Shown: one piece after another, positions 10,839 through 23,100 of the stretch
How the letters are laid out: every line of letters starts with the position of its first letter
How positions within the stretch are numbered: position 1 is the first letter of the stretch
DNA from: Trichuris trichiura
Taxonomy: Eukaryota > Nematoda > Enoplea > Trichinellida > Trichuridae
Direction: 5' to 3'
DNA length: 64,000 bases
NCBI GenBank assembly: GCA_037903355.1
Contig: JBAJFE010000004.1
Coordinates: 682,001 to 746,000, forward strand
Position numbers and translations under genes: made by a program
Notes under the pieces: generated by a model
Told to the model about the DNA's origin: nothing
The model's input: the letters and a program-made list of their open reading frames with translations, nothing else
The model's database searches: none

Positions 10839-12308
10839 TTTTGTAAAACCTGCAATAATTAAAGACGACAACTGGCATAAACGGAACGTTTAAAGCCTAC
10901 CCCGAATTTGCGTTGCTAAAATGGCGCCAGTCGGAACTTAGCAATGGACGAAGCAGCGAGGCAACAATTAATACATCAAGACTAGATGGACAATTCCACT
11001 AACAACCAAAACAGCTTATAAAAACAAGCTGTTAAGACGAAAACCTATTGTACAAAAGTATACGCCAATCGAAACACGCTACAGTAAGGATGATTCACGT
11101 ATTGTTACTGCGCAGACAGTGCACTACTATTCATCCGCGTTAATACAACTGCTTCAATGGTAGCAATACAATGGGATGCAGCGTTCCGTTCAACGCATTA
11201 TCAGCTTTATTTCTGCTTATATAAGTTTCAAGTGCAACCACAGCACATTTGTGCATTATGCTTTTGGCAAAACATGCAAACAAGAAAGTGCTGCTTATCA
11301 ATTTGTCAATACAGACTGCGATGTGTCATTAGTAGTTGACTGGGAAGCACCGCTCGAGCTCATAGAGCAAATACGGAGACATTCTGTCATACGCAAACAG
11401 TTTCAGATTGTTTTTCCGCCTCTCTGAGGAAATGTTTGAAATTCGCGTTGTTATGAGCTAGAAATCAAACTTAACGGCAAGCAGGTGACTTAATAACCTG
11501 CAAACCTCCTAGAAAAAGGATAAACGGTAAAACTGTTCGCTTTTTAGCAGTATAATGAATTGAGGCGAGTGCTATAGAAGCAAGCGCCTTTGTTGAACAG
11601 CGCGTATCTTGGGGCGCAGTTGGGAAAACAAAATGCTACTATTAGCAATCGAAGATTGCCCAACTAAATCTGGTGCAAACCTAGTAGTCTTTTGGTGTCT
11701 TTTCCCTTAAACGCCCGGCGGATACTGTAGAAGTAAAATCAAGTTATGATTGTTCACGTAACCGCAGTGAGCCCAAGCTTAAGCTTAAAATAAGCATTTG
11801 CTTCGATTAAAACTGCCTGCGCTTATTTGAACTAACAGAACTTAATTTTAGTTCCACCTACAGTACGCGCTATGGCGTCTAACGGAAAAGACGCATGCCT
11901 TTGTTACAGGGCGAGTTATTTTTGCCAAAACGGTCACATTTATTGTTTTGCAGCCAGTTTAAGCGGTTTGAGTAAGTTCAGCTGCACTGATGATTGCGGC
12001 AGGTTATCTGTTCGCCCTGACGACAGATTTTTCACATTTAGAGAAGCATACAGTATAGCAGTGGTTCGAATTACTTCAATGCTATTTTTCTACAGTTGAA
12101 TTGTAAGTTTAATGCCTATAACCAGTATGAAGATGACCTGTCAGTAATGACACAAAAGGGAATATGTTTTGCGAGGCATTTTGAAAGAACATTTTGAGCA
12201 GCCAAAACAGCCGGAAGCTGCAGTGTAAAATAATGCAAAATCGCATATGTTCCTATTAACAACGGCGAGCAGACGATTGGAGAAGTAATTTTTTGATAAC
12301 GCGGAACT
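10839..12308. other. Intergenic region between Derlin and the LDLa-fibrinogen gene
   Basis: About 1.5 kb without a supportable gene. Two plus-strand open frames (11176-11427 and 11872-12099) are cysteine-bearing but show no domain, no homologue I recognise and no splice context. The region upstream of 10838 presumably carries the Derlin promoter. Confidence 0.5.
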
Positions 12309-15300
12309 TTAGACTTGGCGAATCATAATTTTCGTCTGTACAACTGTGCCAGCTTTGCCATCGTCTCGACTGATAGCCCATTGGATACCCTTCAGATGAG
12401 GTGATTTCGCCACTGGCCGAAATGGGACATTCAAGTTGCCGCCCAGAGCACATTGGTTGTTGTACCACCATCCTGAACGGAACCAGGCGCCACATGTCAC
12501 GGCTGCTTTTCCATCCTTCTGCCTATCATAAGTGCCAAAGGGCGCATCCCTGCTTACTCGAAGGCTGTCAACTGTACATGAAATACGTTTAGTATAAATG
12601 ACGGTGTGAATATGCTTTACCGCTTCCTTCAACCATTTCTCCAAGACGTAGCCGGTAAAACTGATCTTCAGGATCAATTCTAAACCTGTTGTACTTAACA
12701 GTAGTCGACTGTCCATCATTGCCAACCATTTGTATTAACAGTTCGTAAGTACGATTTAGAGAATTTGTCAATTCACTAATGATATCATTGCCTGCAATAA
12801 ACAATGCAATAAATTCACGCCTGCGCATCCAACCCACATAAATTGAAGGAAAAAAAGTTATGGTCCTAAACGTGATAATAGCTATAAAACTGCATTTAGT
12901 CATCACCTGACTAAGTGGGCAGACAATAACAACTGGTAAACAAGACTGGCCTGGCAGCTGTTCTAGCGGGAAACGTTTTCCTGTTTCATGCAAGGCAAAC
13001 GTAAGCAGCGACATGCATACACTAATAACAAAAGGCATATATATATCTGCAGTAACTTTCAAAACTTCGGCTAAAACCAGGCGCAGACATATTAACTGCA
13101 CGGTATGCCATTTTGTAAAGTAGCATCCAAAATGGCTGCTTACCTAGCCAGAACTCGTGGTCGTAAGAGCCGAATCCATTCTTATAGCCAGACCATGCTC
13201 GTTGAAAGCTAACTCGTCCGTTCTGCCTTCTTTGGATAACCTAATGCAACATGTGAACTTATAATTCGTATTTTGACTTCCTTTGTAGATTCCTCACCGT
13301 CCAGCCTCCTCCCTGAGTGGTCATGTCGCAAAACAACTTTCGCTTGCAGTTATCGCCAACGCAGTTTGTTCGATTGACCAGATAGACTCCATCCTTGAAA
13401 GGCATTTTCAGCCTCCTCATGTGCTTCCTTAAGTCCGTGCAATCATGTACCGGCTCTGTTAATGGCAAAAGACGAATAAAGCTTGCAGACAATCAGAGAG
13501 CAGGAAACAAGAAAAAAAGGGCAAGCACTATCCTCTGCCTTTGTACGAGCTCATGCCAGAGCTAAATAACCCCCATTATCAAATAACCTTTGAATTTTCA
13601 ACGTAAGCGACATGCACTTAATCAATCTGAAGAAAAAATATTCCTTCGTTGTAATGGCGTAGTTTAAAAGACTGCACAAGCAACGGTGAAGCCAATGCAG
13701 TCTGTAATATATCCATCAAAATTTTTAGAGGCAAGAAAAGCTGTAGAAAAACCAAAGCCTAAAACCAGCACTCTTAGAAATTGTCATTAAAATTTTAATT
13801 GGAATTCGGTCATTCTTTCTGTCCAAAAACTATCAAGTTTTGAAGGAAATGCTTTTATTCTTGAGGAACTGTTTCGAGCCTTTAAAAAACCTTGCAATAT
13901 GGACTGTATGCAAGCAGTTCAAAGTTTACAAAAGATTAACTTATGACAGCAGTGATTAAGTTGTTGAATCAGCATTGAACGCGGAAAAAGAAGAATTTAA
14001 ATACGAAGGTAAAATAGAAAGGGATTATCTCCTTTACGCAGTCGTGTACCGACAACGCTGCTGCTCTCATCATCCCGTCATTGCAACCGCCTCAACTTTA
14101 TCTCTTATCACGACTGATCTACTACCGAGTTCAGACAGAGATTAAGACTCAGCTCCTCATAATATTTTTTAAGGAGACTACTAGATGATGACTTATAGCG
14201 CATGATCAAAAACGTAGGAATATTTTATTTTTATTATTGCATACTACGTTAAACGCTATAACAATTGAAGACTTGATAACAGAAGAAATTGAAAGATTTG
14301 GAAAAGCAGCCCAGAGGGCAATTATTACTACTTGATGTCTTTATTTTCAAAAACCGTACCCCTCCGCAACAACTTGTTCGGATAATCAAGTTTCTATTTC
14401 AATAGAATTGCGCCTGAGTTAGCTGGTAGAAATCAATGAAGTAAAGTGAAGCGATTATGCCAAAATTTGGGGCAAGCAAAAGGTGTGTACCTCTCAACAA
14501 ACCATTCCCGATCAGATCAATGGGATTGATGCCCGTGGTGATTTCTTCCGGATTTATGACCAGCACTACAACGTCTGGCTTCGAAGGCGGAGGGCAAATT
14601 TCGCCAATGCAAATGTCGTCAATTGGTTCCGGCGTCACTATGGGAATAATGATTTCGGGTTCAGGTTCGGGAATGATAATTTCGGGTTCAGGGACAACGA
14701 TGATAACTTCCCCAGGCTCTTAAAAGTGTAGAGGTAATTTCTCTGAAAGTGAAATGAAATAAACTATTTAAACCTTCCGTCGTTATTATGGGGATTATGG
14801 GAATTTGGATATTGTTGTGGACAATGCAGGTGCAGCCGTCCGGTCCGTGCACAGTTCCCAGCCAACACGCTGAAACGAAGAATTTTTGACTTTACTACAA
14901 TTTCGAAATGCCAAACAATTTTAACTTCATAAAAAGCGTCTTGCTAGGTAGAGTCTGCTAATTAAAGCAAAGATTAAAGATGCTCAGGTTAGCTGCAAGG
15001 ACGTGAACACAGGAAGACTTTTTTCAGATGTGAGAGCTACCTAAATCGCGAAATAAATTGCTAAATAGTTCACTACGCCTTTAAGCATCAATATTTTTGC
15101 TGCTTAATTTTACGCTCTTTTTCTAATCCCATCTAGTAGTTATAAATGGCACTAGGGCTCTAAAGGTAATAGCGGCAATAATAGCATTCGTACAGAAAAG
15201 ATTAGTTTACCTTCGTCCGATCCGTCTAAGCAGTCAACAACGCAGTCGCGAAACCTCCTGATGTCAATGCACGTTCCATCTCCGCAGTCAAATTTCAAAG

Positions 15301-17195
15301 TTTTTGCGTAACACTGTCCTGGTATTCGTAAGAGCAGTGCTGAAAGAAAAGCGGTCTAACCCAGTTTAAGCGGATGTTCAGCTATTCCTGATGTGCTGGA
15401 CAAACGTTAGCGTCTAATGAAGTGGCGTGGTCAACGGTGGCATTTTACGTTTAAAGCTCAGTCATCAGCGACCATTTTTTCTTTTCAGGAACAGTAGGTT
15501 TCCAGGCCGTCAGCTTTGAATATGTAAGCAAACTTATTTTTAGGCCAACGCTTTTGTTTGACAACCTGAGCGTTGGCATAGTTACAAAACGGGTAGTGCT
15601 CCCAGGGGGCGCATCGCTTACTGCGTAGTTTCAAATCCGCTAAACCCTTTGAAAACTGGAGCAACGGTCGCTTCTCTGCGTGAACAATGCGCCGTCCGCT
15701 TAACGACTAGCTGTAGCCTCCACTCAAAAATTTACATTAAGTTTTACAGCTTAAAAAATTCCCGGAAAGCTCATCTTCACAACATAATAACGAGCCTGTA
15801 GAAAATATATTAATTTCAAATGACAAGTTTTAAAAGCTACCGTTTCGGCAACAAGTATTCCTACATAAAACAAGCTCACGTAAGCGTGTCCAAGAGCTTG
15901 GAACCAGCTCAACTATTTCACGGGTATTTCAACAAAATGAATAAAGCTCTGCGTGCTTACAGAAGCGGTTTCTGATGTAAATTAGGCGAACGTCAATTTA
16001 TAGCAATTTCTCTGCTCACTCTGAAAAGCTAGGATTAATACAACACTACGCTTCCTATTAATAAATCGATTCCACGCAAACGAATTTGAAATCAAATGGT
16101 CTTGTCTTGAAAAAGCTAATCCAGATAGCTACTTTTTGTTCTCTTCTATCAATGCAGAGCAGAGCTAACTTGGCTCAACAAAAGATGGCTCTATTCTGAT
16201 AGCGTAAGATATTCCAAGATGGTGCCGCGGAGAACTGAAGTGAACTTACGATCTGGTTTCAGCCAAGCTTTTCCTCTGCTGCTGTAGCGATTGATGCATT
16301 CACAAATGGTAAACTGCTGATTAAGAGTAATAGTTTTGACAACGCAGAAGAACCCATCCAAACAGGGATCTAAAAAATGATCCGCTGTTGATAGAAATAA
16401 ACTGAGCCTGCTATTTTCACCTTCATCCGACCAATCGCCACAGTCATTATGACCATCGTTCAACCAGTCAAATGGCACGCAATTTGCCGTGGTGGCACAC
16501 CTGAAGATTGGCACTCCTTTTCTGGTGTACGCTCCAAGCTGGCAGTAGGGATGATCTGTTCCGGAAAAGCAGAAAAATGTCAGTGAACGTTACAGGACCA
16601 AAGAAGTTACATTTTCGATCTTGGCAATCGGAAAAGACTCGATCAGGACTAATGCAAACGCCGCATCCTTGATCAGTTTCCATGTCGCAAAGTACTTTGT
16701 CCGTTCCACATTCTTAAAATGATTATGTAGCGTTTTGATGGTCACTTTTGGATAAACCTTCGTCGGCTCCGTTTCCGCAGTCGTCAATACAATTGCGCAC
16801 CAAACGGAACGGTATACAAAAGCCATTTCCGCAATCGAAGAAGAAAGGACTTCCGCACGAGCCGGGAACTTGATCAGGATAATCTACATCGCATACGAAG
16901 ATGATTCGAAAAGTATAACAGTGCAGTTCCATACAAAATAAGCCTCGAGGATTTGAACTCAGACTTAGTTGAATTTTCAAACTGAGAATTGAGACATATA
17001 TTTTTGAGATAACGATATGGCAGGTCCGAACGTCAACTCAGCGCCTTAGGTGATAGGAAAAAATGGGCAGTGGGCTCAGGTGGGCACCTTACCTTCGGGA
17101 ACGGCAACGGGTCCATAGGCAAAGGGATGATATGCCGCTGTAAAAACTGAGTTTTCTAAAAGGTAAAGCAGCACCAGGTAGACTTGATATGTCAT
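12309..17195 (-). CDS. Secreted protein with LDL-receptor class A modules and C-terminal fibrinogen domain, 11 exons
   Basis: Exons (minus): 17195-17093, 16883-16758, 16712-16611, 16555-16250, 15339-15211, 14869-14774, 14718-14491, 13455-13298, 13240-13144, 12791-12621, 12571-12309. All joins are GT-AG and in phase, giving 592 residues. The start [20 protein letters not shown] is a signal peptide. Three LDLa modules are clear: residues about 42-76 ([20 protein letters not shown]), about 115-160 ([20 protein letters not shown]) and about 217-255 ([20 protein letters not shown]). A shorter Cys-rich segment (exon 3) lies between the first two. A proline/glutamate/isoleucine linker ([16 protein letters not shown], exon 7) leads to a full fibrinogen C-terminal domain (about 368-592) with [49 protein letters not shown] and a terminal KIMIRQV. 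No membrane anchor is visible, so it is probably an extracellular lectin- or adhesion-like protein. Its ligand is unknown. Confidence 0.87.
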
Positions 17196-20099
17196 CGCTA
17201 AAGTGGCAGGATAGCTTGAGGCAGTTTGGGTGCGATCCGTTCGAGCGCTGCTTTACGCAACGAAAGGTAGATGAAGTCGGTTGGCAGTAATTGAAAATTT
17301 ATGAACTCTGAAAGGCTGCTGGGTTCAGTTCGGCCGCGGGCCAAGTGCGCCTGATCACGTCAAACGAGTGCAATGGAAATATAAACCAAACAAATCAGCG
17401 TTATTTTGACCATAATAAATTACCTCCTTGTTGGCGTCGCGGCGCAACGCATTATTAATCCGAATGAAAAACGAGTTTGCATAAAGTCAGCCCCAATTGC
17501 GCGCGACGAAATGTTACAGTGACAGATGTTTGAAAAGTTGTGCATAAAAAGCACCATTTCAAACGCGCGAGTGACGACGCGTATGACCTCCTCTTCTTCC
17601 GCCTTTTTCGGCGGCAGTAAACAGTCAACCAAAGCCGGTAAATCGACTAGCCAAAATACCGGTTTCCAAAAACGTGTATCTGTTTAGGCTCTTTCAGCAA
17701 GTTGCGTAATCTGCATTGCAACCACTCAGGGCAACGTAAAGGCCATGATGGCATAACTGTTAGCATGCGTTTCAACGCATGTACCCCAAAAGAAACTTAC
17801 TTGGTTGCTTAAAGAAATTACAGAGCAGCTGCACGGGCAAAGCCTACTTATATTTACTTACTTTTGGCCCAATGAAATCTGCATCACGAATACTATTATT
17901 CACAATATGCTGTTTACTGTGAGAGCGTCTAAGCTTAACATGGCTGTCAAAAAAATTAATGATTGCCTATGAATTCTCAACACCGCCTCTAAGTAGCAAT
18001 TATCATCACATCCGGCAGCTTCAGTGAGTTTACCAAAACTTACAGACTGTTTTAATAGCATTTTCAGGAACACGTTTTTCATCAGGTCAACTATGGAAGG
18101 CTGGCCGGTAGTTCAAAGCGATGTTTTGAGGAATGTAAATTTGACAGTGCATGAAAAGGGCTGCTAAACTGTGCAAATGCGTACCCTACTTTCTTTGTGT
18201 CATATCCCTTCCATCATTATTCATCCACTAACTCTTGTTTACCTAAACGACATAGCGATTAAAAGTTTTAGGTGTCAACAAGCAAGCTGAATATTGGAAA
18301 AATATCCTTCCTCTCGTAAACGCTTATCATAGAATTTATCCTGCTTAAAACATGCGCGTCGCATCTTTTCAAGTGCTAAACGCGTGTAGTAGCGGACAGT
18401 TAAAACAGTTTGGCTTCATGCAGTACGTTGTAGGGTAATCAACCCTTTTGTCATGGTTTGGATAAAATTTCAGAATTCTCCTCGACGTCAATGATTTATT
18501 TATGCTTCAACAAAGGCATGGAATTCCAGTTCCATTCAGCAGTTAAACAATTAACTTACGTGATCTCATGATCATAGCAGAACCACTTTACTGCTTACGT
18601 TTTGCTTCCCACGTATTTCCCAGTGCACGTGACGTATATTTTTCTGTGCTTAACATGTCTGCGTTGATATAAGTGTTGACATTTTAATTGGTTAGGTAAC
18701 TGAAAAGCTGACGACCATATTCCTGAGAAGAGTAGAGTATTTTGAACTCCTTCAGAACCATTGCACTAATGACTTGCCAGCAGTGCCTTGACATCTGAGT
18801 ATGCAATTCAAGAAATACTATTCATTGCGATGCCAAAGAAATCGTTTATTTAATGCTTGGAAATCAGCAAGCCTCAACTATTAATACAACGTCACGTAAT
18901 CATCAATAGATCGCACGTTTTTTCTCCAAGTTACCTATGATAATTGAAAGAGGTCACCACGGTATATGCTGATAGTTTCGCGGATTTACACTTTTTCAAC
19001 TGTGTCTCTCAACTTCACGTGTTGCAGCTCATGCTTAAAGGTATCAACGATTTAAATGCAGGCGTATGCTACCTAACCACTGAATTTTACGTCATGAAAA
19101 TTTTGACGCCTTTTGAGGCTTTGGGACAAGTGGAAAGTTGGCTGGCATGCTCTTCCATAGCTCTCCTTCCATCCGCGCGAAAAGTAAATTTTTGATACCA
19201 TCATTATGATATGATAAGTTGACCTTCTCATCAGATAATTGATTCACTTCCAATCTTTTAGTCTACATTGCCCATTCCAACAATTAAAATAATCTTAAAA
19301 CTGTACGTGTATTCATAGTATATCAGTATGCATATGTTTGGGTTTTCTATATTTAGGTTGTGGTTTCAAAGTTAAAAAATGAAAAGAAATATCAAGCTTT
19401 GTTAAGCCTCAGGATTCAAGTGCTCAGACCACGTCAGAACTTCAGCTACTTTTGAAATTGACCCCTACAAGCCTGTGAGCGTTTTTTTCTAATGAAACAG
19501 TGCGTTTCTGTGCGAAAAAATGCCATAAAGCGGACAGTAGTTTTCTGAGCATCAAAATATGGTCATTGTTTTTTTTATCTAAATAACTCCTTCCTTCTAA
19601 TGGTTTCTTCGAACTTCTCACTTTAGCAAGAGAATGAAAACAAAATAATGGAAAGAAAACCGCTTATTTGGACGACAGAAAAGATGATTTGAGAGCATTC
19701 ACAGATTTCAAAACCTGCCTTGCTTCGATCCTTTTACAGGGTGAATAAGCAATAAATGCTTCGTACTTTGAAAATGAAACAAGGTAGGCTCTGAATAGTT
19801 CGAGAAAATTTCGTGGGATTCCCTTTACCATGGATAAAGAAGTATGAAGTCATATGCGGAATTTATTATGTCTAGAGAAGAACCGCCTTAAGAAACAAAA
19901 AAGGTATACGAACTTGTGAATCCCCTTTGCATCCGTCTTCGGCTGAAAAGTTACAGTAACTCTTCAGGAGGAAGACCAAAGCTTCTGTACACTTTTCTAC
20001 TTCCTTAAACAAATTCTGTATTACGAAAACTTAGCGGTTAAAGTATGAAATCATTTATTCATGTTTCTTCGTACGGGATTTTTAAATGTCAAAATTTTC
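17196..20099. other. Gene-poor AT-rich region, left part
   Basis: This stretch lies upstream of the LDLa-fibrinogen start. The first few hundred bases are probably its promoter and 5' UTR. A minus-strand open frame at 17420-17632 has no domain. I see no tRNA, no repeat family and no exon chain that I can defend through the rest. Confidence 0.5.
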
Positions 20100-20106
20100 A
20101 ATAAGA

Positions 20107-20165
20107 TCCCGTAGCCTTCGGGCTGCGCGTGACCCGTCCTCAGCGGTGTTACCGCGGTAAAAAAC
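20107..20165. ncRNA. GC-rich double-hairpin element, possible structured RNA
   Basis: Within AT-rich DNA, about 55 bases are strongly GC-rich and contain two adjacent self-complementary segments. The first is CGTAGCC (20110-20116), loop TTCG (20117-20120), GGCTGCG (20121-20127): a seven-pair stem with one G-U pair and the exceptionally stable C(UUCG)G tetraloop. The second is GCGGT (20143-20147), loop GTT, ACCGC (20151-20155). The structure can form from either strand, but the UUCG loop forms only on the plus strand. I cannot assign an RNA family. It may equally be a fragment of a mobile element or of another RNA gene. Confidence 0.35.
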
Positions 20166-23100
20166 ATGGTAACATATACTCCCGTACCAAAAAGCTACAT
20201 TTTCAAAATCATGTATTTTAATAACTTATTGATAGAGTTTTCAACACCAACTTTGTCGCCTGTCTTCAACGTCAATGTTTTTAGCATTTTCTTTGAAGAT
20301 AGAAAAAAACTAGTCCGGAAAGCTTTTCTAACGCTTAATTAATTATGCAAGACATTTCTTTCGTAAAAATTAATGAAAATTTTCTCGTCCTTTAAAAAAA
20401 GTTGTATTTTCAATACCAGTAAAAGATTATCGCTTATTGAGATTGTATACCGTCATACACCGTATGAGTTAGACGACATACAAGTGAAAATTAACTACGA
20501 AGTAGTAAAAAAAGGAGACCTGTGTTTGTTTTAAAATTCTGTGTTAATAATTATCACAACGAAGATGTCCACGCTTTGATTTGTAGTTTTGCAATTTGCC
20601 TCGCTCATAATTGTTATCGAGCTGATTCGATACCACACTTTTATCGATGATGACGTTCGTATGCGTCATTTAAGGAATAGACACCTCTTTGATTTTCCAT
20701 TTCTGAACGCTCACATTTCCTTATTGGTCCAAGTGCAGCTGAAACGGCGTCGTTATTTTATCACCTGTTCTTAACGATGTCTCCAGATGCTATTAGGACT
20801 AACAGCAGTAACTGAGGTTTCCAGTTTACTATGTGAATTTATCTATAACGCTGAATTATTGGGATGTCTGATAAGCGTCCTGAGCAGCATATCTGCATTT
20901 TTCTACGATTAGTTTAAAGCTTTATCACTTAAAAGCTCTGAAAAATAAAGTTTTAAATTTACAGTGGTCCCAGTTGTTGACAAATGCAAAAGGCTATCTG
21001 TAGCTCGTCCCTGTAAAAATGTGACCAATATAAAAGCGGAACCAATTATAAAATAAAGATTCGGTTATGAGCTAAGCTAGATTAAATGGGGTATTGAATC
21101 AAGACCTTAAGCATCAACATTTTTGCATACTATATCCTGAGACTTATCAAGGTATCCTTAATTGAACAGTTGGAAAGATGTGGTCTTAGCATGAATGCAC
21201 ACTCTTAACCACCCGGCTGTTAGGATGCTAAATAATACGCGGGCTCAGAGATAGTCTCTTACTGTCATAAATGGAACCATTTTTAGTTGAATTCAGTTGC
21301 TGTTAGCTCTTATAGCAAAAAAAATCATTAGAGGAAAGTTCTGTCAGACAGACCTAAACCGTATCATTCATTAATTGACTAAAACCTGAGGTGAGTTAGG
21401 AAGTCTGGCTCATTCCAGTCCTATCCAACCACGAAAAACTTTCTCGATGAAGATAATAAGCTGTACAGTAAAGCTGCAGTTGCTATGTACGTCATAATAT
21501 ATGTTCAAAGAGAAGCCAATGAGCTTTCTTCTTTGAGCTGCTACGTCTAAGTGCTGCTTTTGGTTTTTTCATGCCTGGATACGATAGCAGAATCCTATCA
21601 TGTTGAAAAACTTGCATTATACGCTCATTGCCAACGAGCAGCATCGGTAGGACTCATGTCGAACAGAAATTCTGTCATTAATATAAACTTCACAGAACTG
21701 ATTAATAAAACAATACGCAGTTCCCTCAGCCGCGGGAATTGTTTTTGCTTTTTTCACCAGCACAATAAGTAACGCGCGTTAAAAAGTGCTGTTTATAACT
21801 TCATTTGAGAAAGCTGCTGAAAACCGTATTTCTTTGGTCTTGCTGAGATTTTAGTTACCTGCAAAATCATCAGAATGTTCAGTGTAGCTTCAGCTGTACC
21901 GCGTTGGACTAAAAGCACGAAAAAAGCTTTTTTTGGTATATTGACTGTTCCCGCGCATTTCGTTCGCTTCTATGCCCGGTCAGTCGTAAAATGCTCACCG
22001 GAAAGGACAATCTGTCGCTTTTTGAATGTGCTGCATTGACAAGACGTTTCAGTGATTTATTGAGATGATCATAACAATATGAACAAGCATTAATAGTAGA
22101 CTAAAAGTAAGCGCATACTGCACTGACAGCTGGCAAAATATTAATAGTATACGTCGTTGTGCTTAGGCAAATTGGTCATTAAGAGAAATTGCTCTTTTGA
22201 TTACATTAATCCTTCTTGTATTAATATAATGCCCTTTCAGTTTTGCACTTAATCCGCAGCTGTCCTTTTTAAATGCTGAAAGGATAGCTATAGCTATTTT
22301 CTAGCCTGTAATTGCGTAAAACGGAATTTATGAGTATTGCATTGCTTTACCCGTTGAACTGCGAGATACAATAACTTGCGCAGGGGGCTAATTTTTCTGA
22401 GATTTCGTTATACATGAACAGTCGACTGCTAGTCAAGTATAGTAGCTTTTCAGTGCAAACTAACGGAGTAGCATAGTTCTTTGGTTCAAAATTTATTGAT
22501 TTCTCTTGGTTGAACAGTCTCTGCGTTTCTCTAACGTCTTACTTCACTGAGTAAGGAGTATAGTAGACTCGTGCAACCTCACCAACATAATTAGACGCAC
22601 GCAGGACACGGAGAACAGAGCCAATGGTAGTCCATAATGACATCAGCACCTTTTCACAAGAAGGCGCATTAGATAAAATCATTCCGTTTCAGCTGCTTCA
22701 CCCTAGACTTAGCGAAAGGCTGAATTAACTTGTTTCTACGATTGCATATCGTAATTTTTATTTCTTAATGGGTTGAAGTTCACCACTTCTCCATTACGCT
22801 ATATTTATTAATGGAAGTTTGGCAATGGACCTTTTGTCACTATTGACTTTTGTGCGAATGCATCCACTTTACAACAGGTTTAGATCATGTTCACTCTCGT
22901 GCGGCAAATTAACATTATTTATAAGACTCTGCCAAGTCATCCGCAACTCCCTTTATGTATGCGTTTCGAGAAATGGTAAAGCTAGTTATCATTTGGTAAA
23001 CGGTATGGGCATTTATCATTGCAAAGTCTAAAACGGCAAAAAAACGTACATGTTATCTGTTACTCCTTGGTTGGACACTACGTTACCTAGGCATCTGGTC

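Noticed and set aside
12800..13100. The long minus-strand frame upstream of the fibrinogen exon 10 as extra coding sequence
   Set aside because: It is intronic: the acceptor at 12792 joins exon 9 in phase and restores the fibrinogen fold without it.
15590..15660. A tRNA-like segment with a TTCAAATCC word
   Set aside because: No acceptor stem, D-arm or anticodon arm can be paired around it; it lies in an intron of the LDLa-fibrinogen gene.
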